Shown: positions 51,573 through 62,099 of the stretch, piece after piece
Position numbering within the stretch: position 1 is the first letter of the stretch
Layout: the number at the start of each line of letters is the position of its first letter
Assembly (NCBI RefSeq): GCF_027244095.1
Contig: NC_069657.1
Span: 145,138,857-145,202,856, forward strand
Direction: 5' to 3'
DNA: 64,000 nt
DNA from: Hemicordylus capensis
Lineage: Eukaryota; Chordata; Lepidosauria; Squamata; Cordylidae
The notes under the pieces: model-generated
The model's input: the letters and a program-made list of their open reading frames with translations, nothing else
Databases searched by the model: none
Told to the model about the DNA's origin: nothing
Translations under genes and position numbers: made by a program

Positions 51573-53768
51573 ATTTATTATTTTTTAATGGATTTTTTTT
51601 AATGGAATGTACCCATCGCTAATCCCATGCGTGGCAGCTCTCACAAGAGTTTGCAAGCAGCTGCCTGGATAGTGACGGGGCGAGAAAATGGTAGCAGCGG
51701 CAGCGGTGGTGGCTGGCTGGTGGGCGGGAGGGCACAGAAAGCACCAGCCAGGACAGCCAGCGAGGGAAAGCCCGCCTGTGGGTGGGGAGGAGGGAAAGCG
51801 CCGGCCAGGCTGGCTAGCAAGGGAAAGTGCCGCCGGCAGGGAGGGAAAGTTCTGGCATCCCAGAATGCATCCCAGATAAATTTTATCATCAATATTGTTG
51901 TTATAGGTATCACCGCAAAATGTGAGCTATTCCCAATAAAGTTGCTTTTTGTAGTTGGCGGGTAGTGATTTCTGTGGCCCCTATGGTGTTGAGGTGCTCT
52001 TCAAGGTCTTTTGGAATTACACCTAGGGCGCCAATTACCACTGGGATTATTTTGGTCTTCTTCTGCCACAGCCTTTCAATTTCAATTTGTAGATCTTTGT
52101 ATTTTGTGATTTTTTTCTATTTCTTTTTCTTCTGTTCTGCTGTCACCTGGTATTGCTATGTTGATTATTTTGACTTGTTTTTCTTTCTTCTCGACTACAG
52201 TGATATCTGGTGTATTGTGTGGCAGATGTTTGTCTGTTTGCAGTCAAAAGTCCCATAATATTTTTACATCTTCATTTTCTACAACTTTTTCAATTTTGTG
52301 CTCCCTCCAATTTTTGGCTGCAGGTAGCTTGCAGATGTTCCAGTGTATCATCCTTGCTACCTTGTCATGCCTTTGTTTGTAGTCAGTCTGTGTGACTGCG
52401 ATCTTTTTACAATAGCTGATTAGGTGGTCCAGTGTTTCATGGGCTTCTTACAAAGGCGGGACTTGCTATTTGTTGTTGATTTTTCTACTTTTGCTCTTAT
52501 TGCATTTGTTCTTAGTGCCTGTTCTTGTGCAGCCAATATTAGACCCTCTGTTTCTTTCTTCAAGTAACCAAAGCCATTGCCAGGTCTTGGTGATGTTTGA
52601 TTTTCCGGTTATATCGTGCAAATATTGGCCATGCAGTAGCTTGTTTTCCCATTTTTCTACTCGGTTCTTTACTTTTTCTTTCTTATAGTCCTGCTTTGTT
52701 TCATTGGTGTTGTATAGTTTCGCATTGTTGACCATTTGAAGTGCATCTTCTTCACTGTCCTCTATATATTCTTCAAGGCCTCTTTTTTCCTCCTCTACTA
52801 TTTGATGGACTTGCAGCATTCCTCTTCCACCTGAGCTGCGAGGGAGGTATAACCTATCTACATCACTGCGGGGGTGCAGAGCGTGATTGATGGTCCTGAT
52901 TTTCCTGGTCTTGCGATCTAGCGTCTCTAGCTCTGCCTGGGTCCAGTCTATTATTCCTGCACTGTATCTGATAATAGGTATAGCCCAGGTGTTTATGGCT
53001 TGTATGGTGTTCCCGCCATTGAGTTTGGACTTGAGGATTTTTCGAACTCTCCTGATGTATTCACTTCCAATTTTTCTTTTAACTTCAGTGTGTGCAATGT
53101 TATCAGCCTGGAGAATGCCCAAGTATTTGTAATGTTCTTCCTCTTCCATGTTCTTGATCTTGCTTCCATTGGGCAGTTCTATTCCTTCTGTTTTTCTTAT
53201 TTTTCCTCTGTTCATTATTAATGCAGCACACTAATCTAGTCCAAACTCCATTGCTATATCGCTACTGAATATACGGACAGTGTTTAGCACTGATTCGATT
53301 TCTGATTGCGACTTTCCATACAACTTCAAATTGTCCATGTAGAACAGATGGTTTATTTTACTTGATGTTAGATGTTTGGTATCCAAGGCCTGTTTTGTTT
53401 AGTATTTGTGAAAGTGGAGTCATGGCGATTACAAACAACAGAGGGGATAATGAGTCCCCTTGGAAAATACCTCTTCTGATGCTAACCTGTCCAAGTGTCT
53501 GGCCATTGATTGTTAACTGTGTACTCCACATGCTCATTGCTTTTTTTCTAAATATCTGAATGTTTTTGCTGACACCAGTTGTTTCTAAACATTGTAGTAT
53601 CCATGTATGAGGCAATGAGTCGAAGGCCTTCTTATAGTCAACACTCAGATTTGTTTTTCTTCTCTTGCAATTTTCTAAAATCATTTTGTGAGTCAGCAGC
53701 TGGTCTTTTGTGCCTCTGGTGTTCGGGCAATTTCCTTTCTGTTCAACTGCAAGCTGTTTATTGGTTAA

Positions 53769-54710
53769 CAAGTAAATTTTAGCCCGTTGAATAACGGGCG
53801 CTAGGAAGGGAAGGGGCCGATAACCGTCCTCCCGCCCTCCCAGCTGCCCGACTTACCCTTCCCCGTACCCCCCCCCAAAGGAATAAGGGCCTCCGCGGCC
53901 GCCGGAACTGCCCTCCCAGCTGCCCGAGCCCTACTCACCCGAGTCAGCCCGCAAGAGCCGGGCGAAGTGCAAGCATGTTTTCAAAAGGTCCAGAGAGGAG
54001 CTCGCAAACAGAGCTCCTCTCTGTGCTAAGTCTCTTCCCGACTGTCGGGAAGAGACTTAGCACAGAGAGGAGCTCTGTCCGCGAGCTCCTCTCTGGACCT
54101 TTTGAAAACATGCTTGCACTTCGGCCGGCTCTTGCGGGCTGACTCGGGTGAGTAGGGCTCGGGCAGCTGGGAGGGCGGGAGGGCAGTTCCGGCGGCCGCG
54201 GAGGCCCTTATTTCTTTGGGGGGGGGTACGGGGAAGGGTAAGTCGGGCAGCTGGGAGGGCGGGAAGGTGGATATCGGCTGTGGCGGCGCTGCCGCCAGCC
54301 TCTATGCCGCAGCCGGTCTCCCCGGCCAGGCAAGGGCCCCAAGCCGCCCGGCTGCGGCGCCAGGCCTCGGTGGCGGCTCGGCCGCCACCTCGGCCGGCTT
54401 CCCCCGCCGCCTCCTCCCCCCGCCCGGCTTCGGCGGTGCGGCCATGGCTCCACCGCCGCCTTGGCCACGCTGTGTCCTCTGGCCGAGGCGGCAGCTTTGC
54501 CGCCGCCTCGGCCAGTGTCCCCCGCCACCGCTTATCCGGCTTCTTCAGGCGGCCACTTCTGGCCGCCCAAGATGGCCGCCGGGTGCTGGCGGTCGTGTCT
54601 CCCTTGGACTGTTCTGAGCGTGCGCTCTGCGCACGCGCAGAACAGTCGAGGCACGAACGCACGCTTGGTGTCCATCCACGGACGGACACCAAGCGTTTTA
54701 TTAGAGAGGA
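53769..54710 (-). mobile_element. Non-autonomous Helitron, copy 2, inserted in R4
   Basis: Minus-strand 5' end TCCTCTCTAATAAAACGCTT; 3' end hairpin GCCCGTTATTCAACGGGC followed by TAAAATTTACTTG. It lies between A and T. R4 copy 1 has the unoccupied site (GTTAATAAGTGTTGC at 32423-32437), which fixes both borders to the base. It ends in CTTG where copy 1 of the Helitron ends in CTAG. A 460-bp palindrome fills its left half. Confidence 0.85.
53816..54278. repeat. Long palindrome inside the Helitron
   Basis: Two arms of about 227 and 235 bp are complements around the centre CCCGACTGTCGGG near 54043. Left-arm blocks CCTCCCAGCTGCCCGACTTA, GGGCCTCCGCGGCCGCCGGA and AAGCATGTTTTCAAAAGG all return reversed on the right. 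Confidence 0.88.
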
Positions 54711-55465
54711 TAGGTGTTGCATTACTTCCTCTGCTATTATTCCAGTTAATAATTTGAACATGGTTGGCAGGCAGGTTATCAGTCTATAATTACTTGGAAC
54801 TGCATCTTTTGCTGGGTCTTTCATTATGAGGTGAGTTTTCCCAGTTATTAAGCATTGTTCAATATCACTTCCTTGCAAAATGTGATTGAACTGTTTTGAT
54901 CGTTGTTTATGAAGGCCTGTTAGATGTTTAAGCCAGAAGCCATGCAGTTCATCACCACCTGGTGCAGTCCAATTTTTAATTTTCTTTGCTCTTTCACTTA
55001 TTAACTCTGGTGTTATTATTAGATCTTGCATTTGTTGGTTACATTTTTTGACCTCTTTTACACAGCCTGCTTTTTTATTGTAATCTGTTGGATTGTCCCA
55101 TAATTTTTCCCAGAATTGCACTGTTTCTTCTTTATTTGGTATTTCTGGGTTTCTTGCAGTTTCTCCTTCTATGCTTTGATAGAAGTGTTTCTGATTTGTC
55201 TGGAATTGGAGACTCTGCCTGTGTTGTGCAATTCTGGCTTTGTATCTGCTAATCTTCTTTGACACTGCTATTATTTGCTGCTTTATTATTTCCAGCACTT
55301 CTGTAATTTTCCTTGAATCTAGATGGTATTTTTGAATCAGATACTGTTTGATGTTTTCATTCTTCAGTTTCTTATCCTTCATATCTTTCCATTTACTAGC
55401 ATCTGATCTAAGCCTGACGATTTATTTTCTAATCTAATCTTCCATGTAGGTGGTTTACTACTTTC

Positions 55466-56109
55466 TTTATTGTTGTTGTTGTTGTTGTTGTTGTTACTGC
55501 CTTATATGGTGTGTATGTTCCTTGTGTCTTTGCCTTATATTATTAAAATATTTATATTCTGCTTTTTTTAGCAGCAAAGTTCTCAAAATGGCTTATGTAG
55601 GAAAATATATGAGAAAATGGTGCTCTATCCCATGTTCCTCCTTACAATATTCAATGATTATTTTACTTTGCTTTGTGCATGTAACAGTAGCTCATATATC
55701 AATAACTTACCCCAACTTCTTGAAAGTAGCTTCACAAAATGCTAAAATGAACATTAAGCATTTCCCCCTCTCCATCATCAAAAGTACATCCTTTTTTATC
55801 TTTTTAATACACTTTCTTCCCCATATGTCTTTGTAAGTCAGATCACAGGAAACTAATTTTAAAAAATTTTTTGGCCTTGAAATGCTTACTTATCTTTAAA
55901 TCCTAAGAAATTAAGCTAACTCCCAGTATGCTATTTATTTTTATTTGTTTTAATTTTTTTTTGCTGTAACTCCATGTATGTTATTCTGCTGTCCTGTTTG
56001 AAATCAGATCAGTGGTATATATACCTAAATAGTCACATATGCTTTTTGATAAGATTGGAGTGTATGTGGCTAAAAGTCAACATATATATGTATATGTTAT
56101 AGACACATA
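55466..56109. other. AT-rich stretch, nothing recognised
   Basis: A (TTG)n tract at about 55469-55495 abuts the R4 truncation point. The remainder has no known repeat or gene. Confidence 0.45.
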
Positions 56110-56325
56110 TACATATACTTTATTATGACACACATCCTGTTCTTCCTCCAAAGAGTTCTTCCTTCCCACTTTTATCCTCACAACAATCCTGTGAGGAAGA
56201 TCTGGAGGAGAAAGAGTGTGTCTTACCTAAAGTTCCATAGTGAGCTTCATGACTGAATGGGAAAGGATTTAAACGCAAGTCCTCAAATGCTAATCTTAAC
56301 ACTCTAATCTCTACACTACACTTGT
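56110..56325 (-). mobile_element. tRNA-derived CORE-like SINE
   Basis: Same family as 9948 and 34145: TCCTCACAACAATCCTGTGA, GACTGAATGGGAAAGGATTT and ACTCTAATCTCTACACTACA on the plus strand, i.e. a minus-strand element. Confidence 0.75.
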
Positions 56326-56387
56326 TCTCAACTGTGTGGGTATTGATTGCAGGATAAATCTTATGCATGAGAAAAAGAAGATTTTTA

Positions 56388-56670
56388 AGAACATAAGAAC
56401 AGCCCTGATGGATATGGATATAACTCAAAGCCTATCTAGCCCAGCATCCTGTTTCACACAGTGCCCCCCTCCCCAGATGCCTCTGCGAAGCCCACAGACA
56501 AAAAGTGAGGGCATGCCCTCTTTCTTGCTGTTGCTCCCCTGCAACTAGTATTTAGAGGCATCTTGCCTCTGAGGTGGAAGGTGGCCTATAGCCACCAGTC
56601 CAGCAGCCATTGATTACTCATTTCTGAAACCTCCATTCAGTAGCTATTAAATCCTCATTTTTAGCAGTGA
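56388..56670. mobile_element. Abundant squamate-type interspersed repeat
   Basis: AACATAAGAACAGCCCTGAT, CTAGCCCAGCATCCTGTTTC, GTTGCTCCCCTGCAACTAGT and GGTGGCCTATAGCCACCAG are in the order I know from a very common lizard repeat; its class is not certain. Confidence 0.5.
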
Positions 56671-56837
56671 AGCAAACCAGTGGGGAAAAGAATATTGGAT
56701 ACCTTTAGAGAGCATGAAGTGGTTTAATTGTCAAAATGTGGGGTCAGGCCCAGGCCCTATGGGCCCAACTCCCAGCTCCCAGATCTTTTAAGTACCTAGC
56801 AACACCTCTGCAATGGAAAGAAGAAGAAGGGAGAGTG

Positions 56838-57560
56838 GCAGGCTTGTCCCTGCAAAATCTGGTATTTAAAGGTATGTTCAGAATTTCTTCTAAAAATTCA
56901 AAAATAAAAATAAACCTTTCCCTGAATGTATTCTGGTGTGAAAAGTAGTGCATTCAGCTAATAAAAGTGGCAGGATTGTCCATGCAAAATTTGGTATCTG
57001 CAGGTCAGCGAGAAGTACAGTTGTCCCTCACCAACCATGAGGGTTCCATTCCTAGGAACCCTCATGGTTGGCAAATTTGTGGTAGGGAAGTCATTTCCTT
57101 CAATGGGAGAGAGGGGGTTAGAGGAACTGGAAGTGCCAAAGTGTCTGAAAATACACCAAAAAAAGGTTTTTAAAAATCCCCTATGACTCGGGAACAGATC
57201 CCCTGACCCCGGGAAATGACCACATTACCCCAGAAATAACCCCCCTGAACCCTAAAAATCAACCCCCAACCCCCCAAAATCAACACCAAACCCCCCCAAA
57301 TCACCCCCTGACTCCCGGATATCACCCTCTGACCCTCAGATTGACCCTGTGACTGTGGAAATCAGCCAAAAAAGGCAGATTTTTTTTTAATGGTGCCAGC
57401 CATGAGTACTCAAGTCGCGGTTGGCCAGATGGGTGACAGTTTGCCAGTCGCAGACACTCAAATCTGCGAGTGGCAACCCCACAATTGGCAAGGGACAACT
57501 GTGTGTTCAGAATTTCTTCTAAAATATTTTTCAACCTTTCTCTGAGCATTCGGGGAGTGA
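56838..57560. repeat. Short local duplication, second copy split by a MITE
   Basis: GTGGCAGGCTTGTCCCTGCA..GGTATTTAAAGG and TTCAGAATTTCTTCTAAAA (56836-56905) recur as GTGGCAGGATTGTCCATGCA (56967) and TTCAGAATTTCTTCTAAAA (57505), the second pair being separated by the MITE at 57018-57501. Confidence 0.7.
57018..57501. mobile_element. Tigger-like (Tc1/mariner) MITE
   Basis: Left end CAGTTGTCCCTCACCAACC and right end TTGGCAAGGGACAACTG are inverted repeats, with TA before the left end (TG after the right end, one change). The body has repeated CCCC/GACCC runs and palindromic ATGAGGGTTCC/GGAACCCTCAT near the left. Confidence 0.8.
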
Positions 57561-57574
57561 GGGGGATACAGGCT

Positions 57575-57975
57575 TATGGTGTCATCCTGAGAATTAGCAG
57601 GAGAATAGGAAATGGAGTTGTGAAAGTAAAGTCACTAAATCACAATGAAAGGGAAACAGAGAGAAAAGAGTTACTTTAACTAACCTTTCTCTTCCCCTCC
57701 TCTGATCTTTCAAAGATTTGTGGCAAAAGTTTACAGATTCAGTAGCTGACTGTGAGAAGATCAGCTTCAGCAAGTTAGCTATCTTGTAGCTATAATGTAG
57801 CTGCCCTTGTAGAAAGGTTTTTGAAAATATTTCCTTTCATCAAGACAAGACACTTAGATTATGAGGACAACCATCTCCTGCACACTGTCATCAGCAAAGT
57901 GCTTGCAGAGCATTATATAGCATATATAGAAACTGCGTCATCCTTTTTCCTGCTCTTGAGCAAAGCACTCTTCAC
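57575..57975. repeat. Duplicated block C, copy 2
   Basis: Counterpart of 35720-36140; both copies have the run AGTTACTTTAACTAACCTTT-like followed by TTGTGGCAAAAGTTTACA and TCATCAAGACAAGACA. Length is similar and orientation is the same, about 21.8 kb apart. Confidence 0.7.
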
Positions 57976-58310
57976 TATTTTCTTCAGAACTGCACCTTTC
58001 TTCTGAGTCAGGTGCAGTTAGTGATGTGTTTGGTAAAGGTCTCCTTCACTGCCTTTACGTTCATCTCTTCATCATTCTATTTGCTCTTGTAGTTCTTCAA
58101 CCCAGCCTCCAAGTCATGGGGACTTTTTACATCTGTGCAGATTCTTCTTTACATTCAATGTAAGTCTGTCTATATCTAAGATACAGAATGTTCTGCTGGT
58201 ACAGAGAATACAGTGAGGCTGTCAGCCAGGAAAAGCAGCAGTTCATGGTTATCAAGGCTTGTGAGGAAGCCTCTTGCTGACTTTTCTCTTGGGTTCTAGA
58301 AGCACACAGA
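57976..58310. other. Unrecognised non-coding stretch
   Basis: No gene or repeat family recognised. Confidence 0.4.
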
Positions 58311-58318
58311 ACATGCAT

Positions 58319-58773
58319 TAGGGATATGCAAGAACTGGTTCAGCACTCCTTTTCTAGAGGAGGTCCAGTGTTCAGAAGTCCGACGTTCAAGCTGGTTCAG
58401 AGGCAGGGGTCCTTTAAGGGGCAGAGAGGATGCCCTTACCTGTCCCGCTGCTTTCCCCCCACTGGCGCTCTCCCCAAAAGTGTTGGTGTGGGGCTGCAAT
58501 GTACCTGCTTGCAGCCCCAGTGAACGTCATACCAGAAAGAGCCGATGAACATGTGCGTGCTTGCTGTGTTGCATGTGTGTCAGCCATTTCCGGTACAACG
58601 TTCACCGGGGCTGCAAGCAGGTATGCTGCAGCCCCGCACCAACACTTTTGGGGAGAGCGCCGGCGAAGCAGTGCAGCAGGTAAGGCCGCCCTCCCTGCCT
58701 CTTAAAGGATCTTTCCCCACCACCACCACCACTGCCTTCCAGGAGTGTACATACCAGTTCGTGCACATCCCTA
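58319..58773. mobile_element. hAT-type MITE with internal palindrome and 8-bp duplication
   Basis: Starts TAGGGATATGCAAG, ends GTGCACATCCCTA, and is flanked by ACATGCAT at 58311-58318 and 58774-58781. Inside, ACCTGCTTGCAGCCCC with GTGAACGT returns inverted as ACGTTCACCGGGGCTGCAAG, so the middle forms a long stem. No transposase. Confidence 0.85.
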
Positions 58774-58781
58774 ACATGCAT

Positions 58782-59062
58782 ACCAGGATGTTAGAACTGC
58801 ATTGAGAAGACTGGAGGTGAATTCAGTTAGTTGAATGCAAAAACCCTTGGCAGCCTTATCAGATTAATTAGCATTAGATTTGCATACCACCTTTCAACAG
58901 AAAAGGTCACAAAACGGTTTACATTAAAAAAGAATAATAATTTAAAAAATGGTTCCCTGTCCCAAAAAGGTTCACAGTCCAAAAAATGAACACAAGATGC
59001 ACCTGTAGGGAAACTGTGCTGGGACTGAACAGGAGCATTTGCTCTCCCTCTGCTAAATATAC
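58782..59062. other. Unrecognised
   Basis: No repeat or gene recognised in this stretch, which has an A-rich run near 58930. Confidence 0.4.
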
Positions 59063-59345
59063 AGGAACATAGGAAGCTGCCATATACTGAGTCAGACCAT
59101 TGGTCTATCAAGCTCAGTACTGTCTTCACAGACTGGCAGCGGCTTCTCCAAGGTTGCAGGCAGGAATCTCTCTCAGCCCTATCTTGAAGAAGCCAGGGAG
59201 GGAACTTGAAACCTTCTGCTCTTCCCAGAGTGGCTCCATCCCCTGAGGGGCATATCTTCCAGTGCTCACACGTCTAGTCTCCCATTCATATTCAACCAGG
59301 GTGGACCCTGCTTAGCTATGGGGACAAGTCATGCTTGCTACCACA
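59063..59345 (-). mobile_element. 5S rRNA-derived SINE
   Basis: On the minus strand the head reads GGTAGCAAGCATGACTTGTC, then TAGCTAAGCAGGGTCCACCC and GAATATGAATGGGAGACTAG. The GCTAAGCAGGGTC..CCTGG..GAATGGGAGAC order matches the internal promoter of vertebrate 5S rRNA. The body then matches tRNA-type SINEs here: AGAAGGTTTCAAGTTCCCTC, GGCTGAGAGAGATTCCTGCC, CCGCTGCCAGTCTGTGAAGA and GGTCTGACTCAGTATATGGC. It is a SINE3-like composite, not an rRNA gene. Confidence 0.8.
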
Positions 59346-59899
59346 AGACCAGCTCTTCTCCTTCACTTCAAAAGTTGCCTCTCACCAGTGGACAGCAAGC
59401 CATGCTGTTGTCAGCAGCCGCTTGTCAGAGTTCACGGGTGCAAAGCCTTGACTTGTGGAAAAAAGAACACACCTCAAAACTGTTGAAAAATATGACTCAC
59501 CAGTGGCATAGGAAAGTTGGTAGCTGCCCTGGGACAGGCTGGGGGTGGGCAGGGCGCTGTGCCCTTTTTGACACCGCACCTGCTATCAGGCCTGCTGCTA
59601 ACCCAGCACCAGCAATGCCCGAGCACTTTCTTCGTCAGCCCAGCAGGGTACTTCTTTCCTCTCCCTTGAAGAAAGCACTTGCCAACAGTGTTGCCTCTAA
59701 ATTTTTTCTTCTGTGTGCGGAATGAGTTTTGTTCTGGGCAGCAGTATCAAGGCAGTGTGTGCACATGTGCATTCAGAGTGGGGCCTTCCTGATTCAGCCT
59801 GAGTGGGGTCTAAAATTAACTGAATGGACATTTAAAAATCTTGTGAGCACAGGTGCATGCATTTTAGGGCCACACATCCATGCTTGAAGCCCGCAATGT
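59346..59899. other. Unrecognised non-coding stretch
   Basis: Frames at 59318-59725 and 59382-59579 have no family likeness. Confidence 0.4.
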
Positions 59900-61180
59900 C
59901 TTCTGCGCTGGTGTGCCTCAGCATCAGGGGATGTACTTGGGTGAGGGTGCCCCCAGACCCACACAGACTAGGCATATCTCCCCCCACAATTTCCCTCTGT
60001 GACTCACTTCCACAACTGAGTTACTCCCTGACTGCCATGCCAGATTGGACCTATGCACAGCACACCAAATCTTGAGGATGGGCGCAAGTTTGGTGTCTGA
60101 GCTCCCTTCATGCATCCTTTCCAACTTGGTCCACAAGCTATTCCTGCACCTACATTGGCACTTGCTCCATCTGTAACTAGAGAGGACCCAAAGGTGATGG
60201 TGAACATCACACTCTGGTTTTCCTACTTTCCATATTTGTGCATGCAGACTTCATGGCAGCACATATGCCCTTTTGCCTCGATCTTGTGCCTCAGCAGTGC
60301 CAAGGAAGTGCTGCTCTTCTTCCCGTGAGTCTGTCACCACCTTTGCCATAACATAAATTTTGTCCATTTGGGTTCTGTCAATAAAGGGGGCCCGTTCACA
60401 GCTCGGTGGTGGAGCGGAGCATCTGCTTAGCGTACAGAAGGTCCCAGTTTAATCCCTGGCATCTCCAGGTAGGGCTGAGAAAAATCCCTGCCTGAAGTTA
60501 CTGTCAGTGATTCCAGACATTACTACTGAGCTAGATGGACCAATGAACTGACTCAGCAGATGGCAGCCTCCTATGGTCACAACACAGAGGCAGAAGAAAA
60601 CTCTCCTCAAAAATGTTGTGTGCAGTTCACAATGCACCCAAGAAATTCATGGGTCTTTGGAGTGAGGTATTGAAGTTTGTTGAACCCAATACTTTTCAGC
60701 CCATTCCCATTCATACTAAATGCATTCACAATCTTTGCCACTACTGCACAGCTAGGGAATAAATTGGCAGATAAGGTCAGTCTTTTGGCATCATTGTTTA
60801 CGTAAATCATAACAGAACCAATCAAGATCACAAGTTCCTCTTGCACTTTCATTACTACTTTCCATTTGTCTGCATTGCATTGCCTGCACTTTTGGAAATG
60901 GCATCAGTCAGAATGCTTTCAGTGCTTCTTTATGAAAGGTACTTTTAAAATGTTCTTCCATGATTGCATCACAGGAAATTGTCTCGCTCTCTTGGGCCAC
61001 TACAGAAAACTTATAAGTCTAACACATTTTCACAAGATTGGGCACTGTGCAAGACTCAGATCTGCCATTGTGTTGAACACCTTTATGGATGTGAATCAAG
61101 CAGTGTTCTTTGAAACTGGATTTCTTTCAGAGAGGGTACTGAAGTAAATATCACCTCTTCACTGTGGTCCTCTTTAATCA
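59900..61180 (-). pseudogene. Decayed transposase-derived gene, hAT-like (ZNF862-like)
   Basis: Minus-strand pieces in order: CHFQKCRQCNADKWKVVMKV (a cysteine pair like a BED/TTF zinc finger), QEELVILIGSVMIYVNNDAK with RLTLSANLFPS, KLQYLTPKTHEFLGCIVNC, and, beyond a SINE, VTDGASANVG and KIWCAVHRSNLAWQSGSNSV. The D-G-A-x-x-N and C-A-x-H-R-x-x-L-A motifs are typical of the RNase-H-like core of hAT transposases and of host genes derived from them. Frames change repeatedly, so it is a relic. The family assignment is by motif memory only. Confidence 0.5.
60397..60580 (+). mobile_element. tRNA-derived SINE inside the transposase relic
   Basis: GTGGTGGAGCGGAGCATCTG (A box), GGTCCCAGTTTAATCCCTGG (B box), CCTGCCTGAAGTTACTGTCA and GAGCTAGATGGACCAATGAA in family order. 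Confidence 0.8.
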
Positions 61181-61664
61181 CATCTGATTCCATTAACTAA
61201 CATATGACAACTATCTTGGTCAAATCCCACTTACCAGCAATAATTTCAAGCCTATAATTTCAATAATTTCAAGCCCTAGCCTATGTGGCACTGATCCTTG
61301 GTGCTGGAAGCCATTCAAAATTGTTCTGGCACTTAAACTTAAACTGGATCATTAACAGTGGTTGGTCACAATGTTCATTTAGCAGCAGCAACAGCGTCCA
61401 CTCCTGAGGCCTCGCCATCAACATCCCATCATTCCACCTCCCATTCCATTTCTTCACAACTTCCTGAGATGGTAAACATCTGGCCTGTGGATCTTATGAG
61501 ATTGGAATTCTGATTTTCCCATTCCTGAACTCACTCTGCTTCCTGGAAACCTGGAATGAGTAAACAGAACAATCTCTCTCTACTCCTCCCAGAATGAAAA
61601 ATAAATGCATTCAGCTTGAAGAGTTCACACTGAGGGGTCAGTGAGAATGCTAGCAGACCTGCTC
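61181..61664. other. Unrecognised non-coding stretch
   Basis: No repeat end or gene recognised; a short direct repeat of AATAATTTCAAGCC lies at 61240-61275. Confidence 0.4.
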
Positions 61665-61795
61665 AACTTAGGAACCACAGCTGTTTTTGAACTACAGCTC
61701 CCATAATCCCCAGCTACAGTGGCCAATAGCCAGGGATTATGGGAATCGTAGGCCAACATCTGCAGGAGGGCCGAAGTTGAGCAGCCCTGCTAGGC
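61665..61795. mobile_element. Palindromic MITE, ACTCCCATCAT type, copy 3
   Basis: CTGCTCAACTTAGGAACC pairs with GAAGTTGAGCAGCCCTG, and GAACTACAGCTCCCATAATC pairs with GATTATGGGAATCGTAG. Confidence 0.7.
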
Positions 61796-61849
61796 ACTAC
61801 TTACAGAAAGAAGTTGTCCTGTCCGACAGCTTTTTAAAAACTTTATAGG

Positions 61850-61935
61850 ACCATAGGAAGCTGCCTTATACTGAGTTAGACCATTGGTCCATAGCTTAGT
61901 AATGTCTGCACTGACTGGCAGCGGCTCTCCGAGAT
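61850..61935 (-). mobile_element. SINE tail fragment
   Basis: ACCATAGGAAGCTGCCTTAT, CTGAGTTAGACCATTGG and CTGACTGGCAGCGGCTCTCC are the 3' end of the SINE family at 59063 and 17918. Confidence 0.65.
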
Positions 61936-62099
61936 TTCGGACAGCAGTCTGTTCTTATAAAGTTAAATGTTCCTTTCCGCTCCCTTTTCCTTTTATAGGC
62001 TTTTGTTTTCTCCCTCCACTGAGGTGGCAGCAGAATGGCAGGGGGTCTGTACAATCAAGGGAATATGAGGCAGGATGAGGGAAAAAGCTTTAGAGGGAA

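Larger units (their letters stand above)
51880..55465 (-). mobile_element. R4/Dong-type LINE, copy 2, 5'-truncated and split by a Helitron
   Basis: Minus-strand polymerase pieces: ENIKQYLIQKYHLDSRKITE, WTAPGGDELHGFWLKHLTGL, KKAFDSLPHTWILQCLE, RRGIFQGDSLSPLLFVIA, and the C-terminal region WAIPIIRYSAGIIDWTQAEL to KTWQWLWLLEERNRG. The catalytic motif reads YMDN rather than YMDD, so this copy has a dead active site. The endonuclease signature WDF..QTDKHLPHNTPDI lies at about 52190-52260. It keeps about 235 bp that copy 1 lacks. It ends at 55465 on the 5' side. A Helitron occupies 53769-54710. Confidence 0.87.

Noticed and set aside
54057-55382. A 441-codon minus-strand frame
   Set aside because: It runs from R4 polymerase sequence into the inserted Helitron, so the last half is not LINE protein and the whole is a chance fusion.
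59063-59345. A 5S rRNA gene
   Set aside because: Only promoter-like blocks of 5S remain and a SINE body follows.
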